From Pocillopora verrucosa (taxonomy: Eukaryota; Cnidaria; Anthozoa; Scleractinia; Pocilloporidae): 64,000 nt of DNA. Below the pieces are notes generated by a model. It did no database searches. It was given only the letters and a program-made list of their open reading frames with translations, and was not told the origin of the DNA. This document shows, one piece after another, positions 10,560 to 22,755 of this stretch. Where the stretch lies: positions 22,995,404-23,059,403 of the forward strand of contig NC_089312.1 of NCBI RefSeq assembly GCF_036669915.1. Direction: 5' to 3'. Position numbers and translations under genes: made by a program. The first letter of the stretch is position 1. Every line of letters starts with the position of its first letter.

Positions 10560-11477
10560 TTAAATATTGTAGTTGCGCAGGATGAAAGAGTTGTTTTCAT
10601 AAATTGGATCACTGTGGTGTTTCTTTTTACAAATGACGCAGCAAATACACCGTTTTATCTCCATGTTTATGTCTCTCTTGAAGACGGCATAAGCGAAGGG
10701 GTTAACAACGGAGTTTAATACAACAAGGGGAATTTTATATTCTTTATCATCACACGGTTTTCCGTCTTTCAAAATGTATATGAAACTACATCGTATAGCG
10801 AATGAGAAGGCGAGAAGGAATATACCAATAACAATTGCCATTATTTTCACGGCAGCCTTTTCCTTGATTCTGAACAAAGATCTTTGGTTAAAGCGGAGTT
10901 GGTTTGCTAAGATACGGGCGGCTCTTTCGTGCTTATAAACAACATAATACATTGATCCAAAGCAGAAAATTAACACACAAGACGGCAAGATTTCTAAAAA
11001 TACCATTAAAATTGACATGAGCACTTTAAACAACACAATCTCTTCAAAAACAAGCCAGTTTAGTAAAAGCGCAAAGGCGGCAACAACTGGAATGGTCCAA
11101 GACATGAAAATCATCCGGAAAACGCTTCTGCGTGTCATAAAAGTCAAGTAACTTAAAGGCCTCACAATAGCAAGGTAGCGATCCAGGACTAAACTGCACA
11201 AGTTTGTCACAGACGCATACATAAACAGCCACCTGAAACGATCCACCCAGTTGGCTATGATGGCCGTAGGGTCGCATCCAATTATCTCCTCGCAGACGAA
11301 AAGCGGTGGAAAAGCACTCCAGCCAGCACAGAAGTCTGCCACTGCGAGAGAAACGACAAAAGCGTTGGTTTTGTTTCGAAGCCGCCACCTTCTGCAAACA
11401 AGGAAAATAATAAAGCCATTTCCAGTCATGGACAGGATGGAAAGAGACCAGCCAAGAATCCAAAACCACGTTTCCAT
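10560..11477 (-). CDS. Class A GPCR, 305 residues, RNYNI subfamily (B1)
   Basis: An intact single-exon receptor: GN at 19-20, LAVAD to Asp48, DRY at 99-101, W127, LPSC at 164-167, NPFAY at 259-263, a Cys cluster (CICCVIC) after helix 8 that could be palmitoylated, and the tail YENNSFILRNYNI. I chose the METWF start although the frame stays open for 49 more codons upstream. In the B3 and B4 paralogs that extension is cut by a TAG, and every paralog shares ACAAAATGG. A TATA-like CTTTATACTT lies about 45 bases upstream (11521-11530, minus). AATAAA signals on the minus strand lie at 10527-10532 (this copy only) and 10385-10390 (all B copies). Loop 1 differs strongly from the sister genes. Confidence 0.92.
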   Translation of the reverse strand: METWFWILGWSLSILSMTGNGFIIFLVCRRWRLRNKTNAFVVSLAVADFCAGWSAFPPLFVCEEIIGCDPTAIIANWVDRFRWLFMYASVTNLCSLVLDRYLAIVRPLSYLTFMTRRSVFRMIFMSWTIPVVAAFALLLNWLVFEEIVLFKVLMSILMVFLEILPSCVLIFCFGSMYYVVYKHERAARILANQLRFNQRSLFRIKEKAAVKIMAIVIGIFLLAFSFAIRCSFIYILKDGKPCDDKEYKIPLVVLNSVVNPFAYAVFKRDINMEIKRCICCVICKKKHHSDPIYENNSFILRNYNI

Positions 11478-13276
11478 TTTGTGGTCTTCAGGTGGCCAGC
11501 CCAATACAAATGAAAGCTGAAAGTATAAAGTTTGGGTTTGGACTACAAGACTACAATTCCCTATGCAACTAAAAAGCATTGGAAAACACTTCGTTGATTT
11601 TATGATGTCGTCTCCCTCAAACACATCGCAGTTGACAAATCAGCCTGAAATCCGGCCGCTCTTACCGTTAAGTTAACAGCCTCTAGTCCTTCAATGAAGT
11701 CAATGAATCAAAGGAAGGTAACTGATCACAAGAGAGGCACCCACGGGGTACTCATTCTAGTACACTTCTATTCTAATTGATGAAAATCGCACGATGTTCG
11801 TGGTGATATGAACCTTTCCACGAGCAGTAAGAAACTGAATTATTGAAGATAGCTAAATATGGATTTTGACAACTTATCTCTGACAGCTTCAGCACATTGT
11901 CAAGTCTCCTTTTGTTGTCTTAAAATAAAATGTCATAATATACAGACTAATTGCAAAAAACACTGTCAGAAAACAAGTAATAAAGTTTATTGAAAGCAGT
12001 AGTGGTGAAATGATGCTAACATTAACTGCTTTCTGTTTGGATTAAAACATCGCTTAAAAAAGTCAATTCCATAACGAAACGCTAATGCCCTAGCGAGCAA
12101 AAGCGCCCGGTATTTCCGGCTATTTCTATATTAGTTTTTTGTAGTTGATTTTTGTTATAAACTTGCTTCTCCTCAAAATAAGTGTAATTTCATAGTATTT
12201 TCGCTGATTGCTAAGTCTCAAAAATGCAATTTATTCAGGCGCTTCTTAACAATTCTTTAACCACCTTATCCATTTTTAGCGAGTCATATTTTCCTCCTTT
12301 AATTTTATAGATGGCTAAAGAAAGAGGGCAAAAGAGGGCATTTTTGCCTTTCCACTGTCAAAAACATCGAACAGTTAGTAAATCACCCGCTACATTCTTC
12401 GATATGGAGTAAAATCGTTGCATACCTCGTTCCATTACTTTCAACACGCTAACTAATTGAAAGATGAAACTTCCCTATGAAGAAAGTTCACTTTGTTTTA
12501 TTTGCATATAGCGACAAGTTATCATCAGTCGCATTTGGTTAAAACAAGTCTCTTCTCCTCTTTTAAACTTAGTGTTCGGTCACTTTATAGTGGGTTACAC
12601 TTTAAATTATAGTTGTGAGCTTGATGATAAAATATTTCGTAAAATCTGTCGCGACAACACTAATAACAACGTTTTTAGACTCTACCTAAACGAGGCAAAG
12701 CATCTTCACCTACGCAAGTGTTTATCGATTTTTTCTCACCTGCCTTCTATACTGCATTATCTTTTGAAAACTCCAACGTTTTGATGCATTTTCACCAATC
12801 TTCCGCTTAGAATCACCCGACAATATCTGACCTACTTCTTTGCCATCTTTTTTAAAAGCTTCCTTCTCCATCTGTCCACACAGAAAACGGAACATTTCAA
12901 ACGTGGTGCATTTTCAAAATACTCCACCAGTGTAACCTTTTCCGAATATCTACTTTGCATCTGCGTTTTTTGGTGTTTAAGTGTGGATGACAAGCAAAAT
13001 GGAAAGGAAAAAGTAGACATTATCGAACGTCAGGTAAATACGCTAGTGTGGACGAGGCCTTTTCAAAACTGAGTTTCTCTCTATATCTAACAACTCTTTT
13101 TACCTCCTTCCTTATGTCCCTCTCAAGATCTCATTAGCAATTCTCCTTACTGTTTGCCATACAACTCATATGATGTCAGTTCTGAGAATTTGGTATTGAA
13201 TCAACTAATACTCCCCTAGCTGATATTTTCTCTTATGTTCATCACTTTTCTGTTTGATATTGTATTGATTTGGTGA
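11478..13276. other. 5' region of B1, no supported gene
   Basis: Conserved among the four B units and, more distantly, at 61540-62570. The open frame at 12572-12784 is kept in the near-identical copies but is interrupted in the diverged copy near 62092-62310, which argues against a protein. The 12500-13080 stretch has a repeat-like look (a GTGTGGACGAGGCC motif near 13050), possibly a decayed DNA element, but I could not define its ends. Confidence 0.4.
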
Positions 13277-13410
13277 GGAGAAACGACGAACGCGTTGGTT
13301 TTGATTCGAAGCCATCGTCTGCTGTAAACGAGGAAGATAATAAATCCATTTCTAGTTATGGTTAGGATGGAAAGAGATCAGCCAAGCATCCAAAACCAGG
13401 TTGCTATTCT
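13277..13410 (-). pseudogene. Ancient receptor relic (TM1 only), B1
   Basis: The minus strand reads TWFWMLG, a stop, then SLSILTITRNGFIIFLVYSRRWLR.KTNAFVVS, clearly the start of a receptor of this family through TM1 and loop 1. It then dissolves into unrelated sequence. The Met codon is gone and the TM1 Gly-Asn is now Arg-Asn. The same relic with the same lesions is present in B2, B3 and B4, and a longer version lies at 62575-62745, so it died before the B units multiplied. Confidence 0.85.
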
Positions 13411-14469
13411 TGCTATCGTATTTGTGTTTGTGTTTTCTGCTCCCTTTTATGAATAAGACATCATAATCGAAGTATCATATTTTAAATGGTGACAAACACT
13501 ATTTACATATGTGTGTTCAGGATTTTGTCTCCACTACTCAACCGGGCACACAAAGAGTTGATATCTGGGCGCGTTGGCCAGCCAAGACACCGTTTATATT
13601 AACGCCAAATCGATATGCCTACGAAAGTCTTATACGATTGAAGTAAACTAAATGCATCAAAGCCGGACACAAAAACCCCTAAAAACCAGCAGGCGGAAAA
13701 AAAGGGGGAACGCGTACCCCCAACTAAGGCAGCGGTGCCACCCTTGGGGTTTAAGGGTATCCTATGAATGACATGTTATACACAGTTACTTAAGGTAGTA
13801 TGCAAGTAAAGCTCTAAACTTGTACAAAAACGAAAACGAACAACTAAACACAGCGAAGGCTGACCGTAGAATGCCTTGCCCTACTAACGACCTCTACCTA
13901 CAAACCACCATCCCATAACTCTCCGCGCACCTTACACCCGCCCCAGTCCTCTTATACGTGCCGGCAAAATATTAATTTATGCTAAATAGGATTTCCACAA
14001 ATTGCACGTTTCTCCATGTGTTTTAATTCGTCAGTAATAAAAAAGCACTTTGGAAAATTTACAATCATATTCTTGACGCATCATACTCGTATTTTCCGGT
14101 AGATCATTAAAGCACGCATCTGCGGACCAATTTTACCATTGCTACTACTCTATTTTATTTTTCCTCACTTGTCTAAACTTCCATGGCCCCTCCCCACGAA
14201 TTTTAAAGCAGGATAGAATTCAATAAAACCAAAAAATTAACATTAACAAGTGCGACCGTGCTATTCTGCCAGTAATTTTTTTTCAGTTACGATTCACATG
14301 AATATTACTAGCTTCTCTAAACACAGCCGAAAAATGAGAATATTCAACCTGCATATGAGATGCATTCCAGGAAGGCATTTATGCTGAAATGACGTTTCAT
14401 GCAATATTCCGACGAGCCTAAAGGCGCATACGTAGGAGTGTAATTCAAGTTAGGAGTGTTGAGAGAAAA
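13411..14469. other. Intergenic between receptor relic and Penelope remnant (B1)
   Basis: No gene recognised. A direct counterpart exists in each B unit, with small indels. Confidence 0.45.
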
Positions 14470-14947
14470 ATGGCCGAACATGACGGTACTAATGAAATAG
14501 GTAAACAATTTTTCACCAATCCATCCAACATCCCAGCTACAGAAATAGTCACCAAAGTCTAGTCGGCAATAAGAGTGCTTGACTCAAAGCAAGCAGACAC
14601 CGTAAGACGAACTGTAAACGGTATCCTTCAACAGGCCAAACCACCCAAGCCCAACATCACGAAGGATATGCAAAAGGCCTTTAAGAATCTAAAACAACAC
14701 GACACTATCACTATTCTGCCAGCAGAAAAGGCTGCGCTAGTGTATCCTAGACACAAACACCTACCATGAAAAAAAGAAAACCTTAACTGAAACGGGTCCG
14801 TACCAACAATATACCGCGGGCGAAACAGGGAGATCCATGCGAGAAAGGTTAAATGAACATGACAGAGACATACGGTTTGCTGGTACTCGGACCTCTACGG
14901 GAAAAAAGAGGAACAAAGTTGAGAATATCTCCTTGTCTGTCATCTGA
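14470..14947 (+). mobile_element. Penelope-like retroelement remnant (N-terminal piece plus GIY-YIG end)
   Basis: The plus strand reads fragments typical of Penelope-like elements. The first is an N-terminal region with DMQKAFKNLKQHDTITILPAEKAA, which resembles the LPADKG motif ahead of the RT. After a short gap comes YTAGETGRSMRERLNEHDRDIRF, the GIY-YIG endonuclease signature with its Arg and Glu/His residues, ending SLSVI and a stop. The RT core between them is missing, so the element is dead. The same internally deleted form is in all four B units, so it predates their duplication. Confidence 0.8.
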
Positions 14948-17283
14948 CATAAAGAAAACAGTGAATTCTAAGCTGGAAACATTGGGAGTAAGTCAATTAC
15001 TTGTCTATAAGAAACAGCCCTTTAAAACATAAAGATGCGCACAGGAAAAACGTTAAGAAAATTTCCAAAAAGCGTCTTTTGAAAACTTTCTAGGATAAAA
15101 GACAACAGAGGTATTCAAGGGAGAAATGAACTATTTTACGCACGTAAAACAGTTATCAAGGAGGATGGGTAAGAACATAGCTGGCCCAGAACCGACAGAC
15201 GTGGCGATCCTTCGTAGCCGCCCTACGTGCCACACGGCATAATGGGCATGAGTGAGTGAGTGAGTGATATTGCAAATTGCATCAAAAGTACTCTCGACAC
15301 ACGGTTTTTGCGAGACAATCGATTATATTCTTAGTTGTGTTTAATCGAGCCTCTGACTTGCCTTCTGTACATAACATGTTCGAAACCGAACGTTTTTCGT
15401 CCTGTTAAACTCCATCTACCTTGCTGCTAAGAAAACACAGTAATCCAACTTCCTGTAATTCCATATTTCTCAGTTGAGCTTGCACACTTTACGACCAGCT
15501 ACTAAACACAGCAAATGGGATGTCTCTTTTCGTAGGGAGAAATTATTTATTTTTATACCAAGTCACCTGAGCTATAAACTGACAAAACGATCGATTGGAC
15601 TATCTTAATTTCCAAGTCAATGATGACAGATATAATTTTAGTATAACCAGAAGCATGTTATTTCTCTTGTCACCCGAAAAACTCTACTTCTAAAAGTACT
15701 TCTACTGAAGTTTGGCAGACGTAATTAATTTGAACAACAATGAGTGCATGTCTAACAACATAATCAATCACAATGAGATGAAAACGTTCGGAAAAAATTT
15801 CTTAAATACGCATGATTCATACACGAAAAATCTTGCTGGATAAGTTCTTCCTTTGACAAGTTAAAACGGTTCAATAACGTAAAAACGATTTACTTATAAT
15901 CCGAACTTGATTCGAATGTAAAAGCTTCACTGATTAAAAAAACTAAATTTATAACTCTCTCAAAAGCCCACCGGCGGCTTTCCAAGGCAATTTTTTGGTT
16001 ATCAGTGAGCACCTGGCTTCGTGAGACCTTACTGAATTTGTGTTGTAGGGTATTGTTAACAAAATCTTCCTAGGACAAAACGACAAGTAAGCGGCAAATC
16101 ATCCAAGGAACGAATGTGGAAGGTGTTTTTAACCGCATATCGGTTGTCCAACTTGATAGTTCAAAGTCTCAGAAATGCAGTTCACAGCACAAAAAATTTT
16201 AAGCGAACCATTTCGTTCAATTGCTTTTCCTTCTTTGAGTCCAAGAAAAAAACAAATCATCGTAAGGTAACTAATATTATCGTACTCACGTTTGCGAACG
16301 ACAAAAGCCATACGGCGTAAGTGGTGTTTCACCGGCTTTGCATTGTATACACCACCGCTTGACCATTCATAAAGTCTGAAAATAAACACGTTCTGCATAC
16401 TCCAAATTAACGGTCCACGTATCATCATCTGTTTGACTCAGTATCTCCCTTTCTTCATTTTAAGTAAGACCATAATGTTTGATTCAAGATTTAACAATGA
16501 TACCGAAGAGATAAATTTGGTGCTAGTCCAGTCTTAAAGGTTTAGGATTAACTCAGTAATTCAAAATTTGGTTGTTTATTATGCAGGATAGAACTATCGC
16601 TTCCAGTAAACCAGCTGATCTCAACAGACATCAACATTAGAACTCATTTGCAATTTATTTCGGAATAGTACTAATTTTCTTCATTCGCAGCATATACATA
16701 CTCTGCCAAGCGCATCTCAGAAAGTCAATTTTTTAAATTTTTTATTCTAAGTCCTCCTTGTACTTTTAAAAACATGCGCAAATTTAGGCCAAAATTTTTG
16801 CACCTGTTGAATTTTAACTTAGCATGGAGAGATAACTAGCTCATTACTCTAACTTCCATGTTCTTGCTCAGTCTTATTCCTTAGGAAAATTTAAACGCAT
16901 CTCATTTAAGTTAGCTTTTTCAACATAGTAGAATTACTCATTTTTCAAACGAACAACCTGATCTCATTTGACATTGAGATCTAGTTTAAGATCTCTAGAC
17001 CTTATTCATTTGCATTTTATGCCCAGCGATGAAACTTTATATCAATAAGACACGAGTATAACATTTCATTTTGAGCTTTACTCAATAATTTGAATCCTAA
17101 AACTATATAACTTGTTTCCTGCTTATAAACGTTAATTTCTCTAATAGGGAATGCTTGCATTACGTTATGATCGATCCTAATAGAAAGCTATATATTGGGA
17201 AAAAATCTAGAGTCATTAAGTTTGCGAACGACAACTAACAACATTGAGACTGAGACACTGTCAACAACTGAGACACAACACTG
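14948..17283. other. Distal part of B1: shared noncoding block
   Basis: No gene is supported. Position 15560-16440 is homologous to the block A flank around 4081-5000. Position 16450-17150 resembles 38170-38700 and 49800-50330. Homology to B4 (to 59788) stops at about 17219, exactly where B4 runs into the 284-residue receptor and B1 runs into a different junction. Confidence 0.5.
15165..15268 (+). mobile_element. Possible non-LTR retroelement 3' end with GAGT tail
   Basis: Reads KNIAGPEPTDVAILRSRPTCHTA and a stop, then a short GAGT microsatellite. This layout resembles the last codons and tail of a LINE-type element. Copies are at 24501-24598 and 57757-57855. Too short to classify. Confidence 0.3.
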
Positions 17284-17568
17284 AGAACAAACATTGAAAA
17301 TATCTGGTGATTTTCTCTTGTTCGGAGGTCCCTCAAAAATACGTCACAATTGATTAATCAGGCTGAATTCTTGCCGCTCTTTGTGTTAGGTCAACCTACA
17401 ATCCTCCATTCCAGATTTGGTAACTCAATGAACTAAAGGAAGGAAGATGCACACACGGGTGTTTCCCCTCCGACGTGCCTCTCCTATGATTAGTTTCCTT
17501 TGTTCTTACATTAGTTCAAGTCCTCAGCGAAAGTATATCCTCACAGCTTTCCACTCAACAATCACAAA
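17284..17568 (+). promoter_or_regulatory. Receptor 5' flank with an internal inversion
   Basis: Relative to the upstream region of the intact gene at 48283-49200, the part next to the ATG (about 17443-17568) has the expected orientation for a plus-strand gene. The outer 160 bases (17284-17442) are flipped. The same arrangement precedes the stub at 25628. Any promoter here drives only a truncated stub. Confidence 0.7.
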
Positions 17569-17784
17569 ATGGAAACTTGGTTTTCGATTCTTGGCTGGTC
17601 TCTGTCCATTCTGACCATAACTGGAAATGGATTTATCATCTGCCTCGTTAGCAGAAGACGGCGGCTTCGCAAAACCAACGCATTTATAGTTTCTCTTGCA
17701 GCGGCGGACTTCTGTGTTGGGCTCAGTACTTTTCCCCCGCTTTTCGTCTGCGATGAGATAATTAATAATCTTATAAACCTCTAA
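17569..17784 (+). pseudogene. N-terminal receptor stub (TM1-TM2), B2 boundary
   Basis: Keeps ATG and codons 1-65 of the RSCNA-type receptor (METWFSILGW, GN, LAAAD, FVCDEI), then breaks into NNLINL and a stop at exactly the point seen at 8290 and 25843. It lies opposite to most receptors of the window. It would make a 71-residue two-helix peptide. This is a rearrangement product, and I see no evidence of function. Confidence 0.85.
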
Positions 17785-18677
17785 ACTGGAAATTTTCGAA
17801 GCAAACTGCGGCACAGCGTTGGTCGCACAAGGAAGATTGAGTTTCTATTGAATTGAAATGAAACTGCAGTATGTGTGCTTGGATTCTGCGTTGGATTTGT
17901 GGCCGCCCGGCCATTTTGCATTGGAATTTTTCGCTTCTCAGATCGGGCGTTCGGAAATGGAGTGTTCAGCCTTGGGCTTTTCTTATGTACGTTGAAAACC
18001 TCGAAATGGACAACTCGCTAAAATGGGTTCTTTTCATGAAAGTAAGCAGTCAGATAACAAGTGATACGCTGTGGAAGTAAGGTGAGATATTTTAATTGAG
18101 AATTTGACGTATTGTTTTATTCCTTAGAGCGGTCGTAAATATTCCCATAAAAACTCTTATAATTCCGCATTAACTGTTATTGCGCAAGATGATCATCTCA
18201 CAGCTGGAGCTTGGGCTGCCTGTGGTATAACAGTGGGTGCATGTCTAACAATATAATCGAGCGTAATAGATGAAAATGTTCTGCATAAAATTTCATTTCT
18301 TAAGTAGACAAGACTCGTTCAAGGAAAATCTGTGACTTCATTCTTTAACGGCTCGAAACTTAAACAGGATTAACATATTATTCGTTTGAAAACCAAATTA
18401 ACTTTTCGATTATCAGTGAACGCCTGGCTCTATGAGACCCGCCTGAATTAGTAGGGTACTGTTCAAGAGATTATAAACTGTTATGTCGTGTAGGTTATCG
18501 TTAACAAGATTATCCTAAAAAATCAAACGACAAGAAAGCGGGAAATGGTCCATTTAAGTAGTCAAAGCCTAAGGAAACCTTCACTTTCAAGAAAACTCAC
18601 TTTTTCATCGCTTATTGCAGTGCTTGCTGACTTCGTTTATCTACGTCGCGAAATAGCCGTTCTTCTTTCACTACTCT
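17785..18677. other. B2 counterpart of 8291-9179
   Basis: No gene recognised; nearly identical to the B1 and B3 stretches. Confidence 0.45.
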
Positions 18678-19630
18678 GACCGACAGACTGATTGTATGAC
18701 TGACTGACTGACCTACCGACTGACTGGGTGAATTCTCTGACTGATTAACCGATTGAATGGCTGACTGACTGATTGGCTGAATTCACCGACCAACTGACCG
18801 ACTGAATGACCGATTGACTGAGGGGCTGAATGCACAGACTAAGGACTGACTGAATGGCTGGCTTAATACTCTGACCGACTGAATGATCTTATGACCGACT
18901 GAATGATCGGATGACCGACTGAGTGATTGAATGATTGGCTGAATGATCGAATGACCGGCTTTATGATCGCCGGATAATCGACTGAATGATCGGATGACCG
19001 ACTGAATACCCTGATCGACTAAATGATCGGATGACCGACTGAATACCCTGATCGACTGAATGATCGGATGATTGACTGAATGATCGAATGACCGACTGAA
19101 TGATCGAATGATTGACTGAATGATCGGATAACCGACCCAATGATCGCCGGATGACCGACTCAATGATCGGATGACCAACTAAATAATTGAATGACCGACT
19201 CAATGATAGAATGGCCGGCTGAATGATCGGATGACTGACTGAATACCCTGATTGACTGACCGACTGACTGACTGACTGACTAGCTGACAGAATATGCTGA
19301 CCAACTAGCTAAATGACTGAACACTGACTAACTGATCAACTGATTGACTGACTTACTAGTTGACTGAATACGCTGACCAATTAAATGACTTAACACTGAC
19401 TAATACTGATCAACTGATTGCCCCGACAATTGACTTCAAACTGACTGTCTTATTGACTGAAAGACGTACTGAAAACTGACTGACTGACTGTCTGAAGGAC
19501 TGAGAGACTGACAACTGACTGACTGACAGACTTAGTTGACTGATGGACTAGGTAACTTACGAAATGACTGAAAACTGACTGGCCGATTGACAAACTGACT
19601 GGCTGACTGACAGACTGATTTGCAAACCTA
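18678..19630. repeat. 20-bp minisatellite, 3' of B2 receptor
   Basis: Same unit and flanks as 9180-10275. It is shorter in the 20-mer core but has an additional GACCAACTGACCGACTG segment near 18785-18830 that B1 lacks. It ends about 280 bases past the receptor stop. Confidence 0.9.
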
Positions 19631-19912
19631 TAAAATGAAACAGACTGGTAAAATTAGACAAAAGTAACCTTAACAGTTAAAAATGAACCAAAAGGAACGA
19701 GAATCGATAAAACTTGATGAGATTAACAGGATCCTTTTTTATTGTTATGATCTACTCTTGTCATCATGCACACACCATAAGCAAATTCTGAATTATAATT
19801 TCATACTTAAGTTATTGATTGTTAACCCGATCGCGGAACAAATATTAATAGTTCAAGACAAATTCTGGTTGATTAGGAGTTTTTTCAGGGTATGCTGCTC
19901 CGGTTTGACGCG

Positions 19913-20830
19913 TTAAATATTGTAGTTGCGCAGGATGAAAGAGTTGTTTTCATAAATTGGATCACTGTGATGTTTCTTTTTACAAATGACGCAGCAAATA
20001 TACCGTTTTATCTCCATGTTTATGTCTCTCTTGAAGACGGCATAAGCGAAGGGGTTAACAACGGAGTTTAATACAAGAAGGGGAATTTTATATTCTTTAT
20101 CATCACACGGTTTTCCGTCTTTCAAAATGTATATGAAGCTACATCGTATAGCGAATGAGAAGGCGAGAAGGAATATACCAATAACAATTGCCATTATTTT
20201 CACGGCAGCCTTTTCCTTGATTCTGAACAAAGATCTTTGGTTAAAGCGGAGTTGGTTTGCTAAGATACGGGCGGCTCTTTCGTGCTTATAAACAACATAA
20301 TACATTGATCCAAAGCAGAAAATTAACACACAAGACGGCAAGATTTCTAAAAATACCATGAAAATTGACATGAGCACTTTAAACAACACAATCTCTTCAA
20401 AAACAAGCCAGTTTAGTAAAAGCGCAAAGGCGGCAACAACTGGAATGGTCCAAGACATGAAAATCATCCGGAAAACGCTTCTGCGTGTCATAAAAGTCAA
20501 GTAACTTAAAGGCCTCACAATAGCAATGTAGCGATCCAGGACTAAACTGCACAAGTTTGTCACAGACGCATACATAAACAGCCACCTGAAATAATCCACC
20601 CCGTTGGCTATGAAGGCCGTAGGGTCGCATCCAACTATCTCCTCGCAGACGAAAAGCGGTGGAAAAGCACTCCAGCCAGCACAGAAGTCTGCCACTGCGA
20701 GAGAAACGACAAACGCGTTGGTTTTGTTTCGAAGCCGCCACCTTCGGCAAACAAGGAAAATAATAAAGCCATTTCCAGTCATGGACAGGATGGAAAGAGA
20801 CCAGCCAAGAATCCAAAACCACGTTTCCAT
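19913..20830 (-). CDS. Class A GPCR, 305 residues, RNYNI subfamily (B2)
   Basis: An intact receptor almost identical to B1 outside loop 1: GN19-20, Asp48, DRY99-101, W127, NPFAY259-263, tail RNYNI. Loop 1 and the top of TM3 read CEEIVGCDPTAFIANGVDYFRWLF, compared with IIGCDPTAIIANWVDRFRWLF in B1. The 49-codon upstream extension is open here as in B1, but I start at METWF for the same reason. There is no cysteine 25 residues before the DRY arginine and none in loop 2, so the standard disulfide of class A receptors is absent. Cysteines at 62, 68 and 242 face outside instead. A minus-strand AATAAA lies at 19738-19743, about 170 bases past the stop. Confidence 0.92.
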   Translation of the reverse strand: METWFWILGWSLSILSMTGNGFIIFLVCRRWRLRNKTNAFVVSLAVADFCAGWSAFPPLFVCEEIVGCDPTAFIANGVDYFRWLFMYASVTNLCSLVLDRYIAIVRPLSYLTFMTRRSVFRMIFMSWTIPVVAAFALLLNWLVFEEIVLFKVLMSIFMVFLEILPSCVLIFCFGSMYYVVYKHERAARILANQLRFNQRSLFRIKEKAAVKIMAIVIGIFLLAFSFAIRCSFIYILKDGKPCDDKEYKIPLLVLNSVVNPFAYAVFKRDINMEIKRYICCVICKKKHHSDPIYENNSFILRNYNI

Positions 20831-22623
20831 TTTGTGGTCTTCAGGTGGCCAGCCCAATACAAATGAAAGCTGAAAGTATAAAGTTTGGGTTTGGACTACA
20901 AGACTACAATTCCCTATGCAATTAAAAAGCACTGGAAAACACTTCGTTGATTTTATGATGTCGTCTCCCTCAAACACATCGCAGTTGACAAATCAGCCTG
21001 AAATCCGGCCGCTCTTACCGTTAAGTTAACAGCCTTTAGTCCTTCAATGAAGTCAATGAATCAAAGGAAGGTAACTGATCACAAGAGAGGCAACCACGGG
21101 GTACTCATTCTAGTACACTTCTATTCTAATTGATGAAAATCGTACGATGTTCGTGGTGATATGAACCTTTTCCACGAGCAGTAAGAAACTAAATTATTGA
21201 AGATAGCTAAATATTGATTTTGACAACTTATCTCTGACAGCTTCAGCACATTGTCAGGTCTCCTTTTGTTGTCTTAAAATAAAATGTCATAATATACAGA
21301 CTAATTGCAAAAAACACTGTCAGAAAACAAGTAATAAAGTTTATCGAAAGCAGTAGTGGTGAAATGATGCTAACATTAACTGCTTTCTGTTTGGATGAAA
21401 ACATCGATTAAAAAAGGCAATTCCATAATGAAACGCTAATGCCCTAGCGAGCAAAAGCGCCCGGTATTTTCGGCTATTTCTATATCAGTTCTTTGTAGTT
21501 GATTTTTGTTATAAACTTGCTTCTCCTCAAAATAAGTGTAATTTCATAATATTTTCGCTGATTGCTAAGTCTCAAAAATGCAATTTATTCAGGCGCTTCT
21601 TAACAATTCTTCAACCACCTTATCTATTTTTAGCGAGTCATATTTTCCTCCTTCAATTTTATAGATGGCTAAAGAAAGAGGGCAAAAGTTCCATTTTTGC
21701 CTTTCCACTGTCAAAAACATCGAACAGTTAGTAAATCACCCGCTACATTCTTCGATATGGAGTAAAATCGTTGCATACCTCGTTTCATTACTTTCAACAC
21801 GTTAACTAATTGAAAGATGAAACTTCCCTATGAAGACAGTTCACTTTGTTTTATTTGCATACAGCGACAAGTTATCATCAGTCGCATTTGGTTAAAACAA
21901 GTCTCTTCTCCTCTTTTAAACTTAGTGTTCGGTCACTTTATAGTGGGTTACACTTTAAATTATAGTTGTGAGCTTGATGATAAAATATTTCGTAAAATCT
22001 GTCGCGACAACACTTATCACAACGTTTTTAGACTCTACCTAAACGAGGCAAAGCATCTTCACCTACGCAAGTGTTTATCGATTTTTTCTCACCTGCCTTC
22101 TATACTGCATTATCTTTTGAAAACTCCAACGTTTTGATGCATTTTTACCAATCTTCCGCTTAGAATCACCCGACAATATCTGACCTACTTCTTTGCCATC
22201 TTTTTTAAAAGCTTCCTTCTCCATCTGTCCACACAGAAAACGGAACATTTCAAACGTGGTGCATTTTCAAAATACTCCACCAGTGTAACCTTTTCCGAAT
22301 ATCTACTTTGCATCTGCGTTTTTTGGTGTTTAAGTGTGGATGACAAGCAAAATGCAAAGGAAAAAGTAGACATTATCGTCAGGTAAACGCGCTATTGTGG
22401 ACGAGGCCTTTTCAAAACTGAATTTCTCTCTATATCTAACAACTCTTTTTACCTCCTTCCTTATGTCCCTCTCAAGATCTCATTAGCAATTCTCCTTACT
22501 GTTTGCCATACAACTCATATGATGTCAGTTCTGAGAATTTGGTATTGAATCAACTAATACTCCCCTAACTGATATTTTCTCTTATGTTCATCACCTTTCT
22601 GTTTGATATTGTATTGATTTGGT
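20831..22623. other. 5' region of B2, no supported gene
   Basis: Counterpart of 11478-13276. The frame at 21817-22137 is longer than in B1 only through small sequence differences, and is not supported by the diverged copy near 62.1 kb. Confidence 0.4.
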
Positions 22624-22755
22624 GAGGAGAAACGACAAACGCGTTGGTTTTGGTTCGAAGCCATCGTCTGCTGTAAACGAGGAAGATAATAAATCCATTT
22701 CTAGTTATGGTTAGGATGGAAAGAGATCAGCCAAGCATCCAAAACCAGGTTGCTA
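22624..22755 (-). pseudogene. Ancient receptor relic (TM1 only), B2
   Basis: Same degraded TM1 segment as in B1, here with LRTKTNAFVVS preserved. It retains the internal stop and lost Met, so the damage predates the duplication. Confidence 0.85.

Noticed and set aside
10560-11624. 354-residue version of the B1 receptor starting MFEGDDII (also 19913-20977)
   Set aside because: The 49-codon extension is interrupted by TAG in B3 and B4, has no counterpart in other subfamilies and lies over the likely promoter.
12572-12784. 70-codon frame repeated in the B units
   Set aside because: The diverged copy near 62.1 kb has stops in this frame, so there is no sign of selection on a protein.
20397-20822. 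141-codon minus-strand frame and plus-strand frames overlapping the receptors (also 11044-11469, 1677-1925, 43832-44080, 59894-60130)
   Set aside because: They are alternative frames of conserved receptor codons, with no independent start context or recognisable product.
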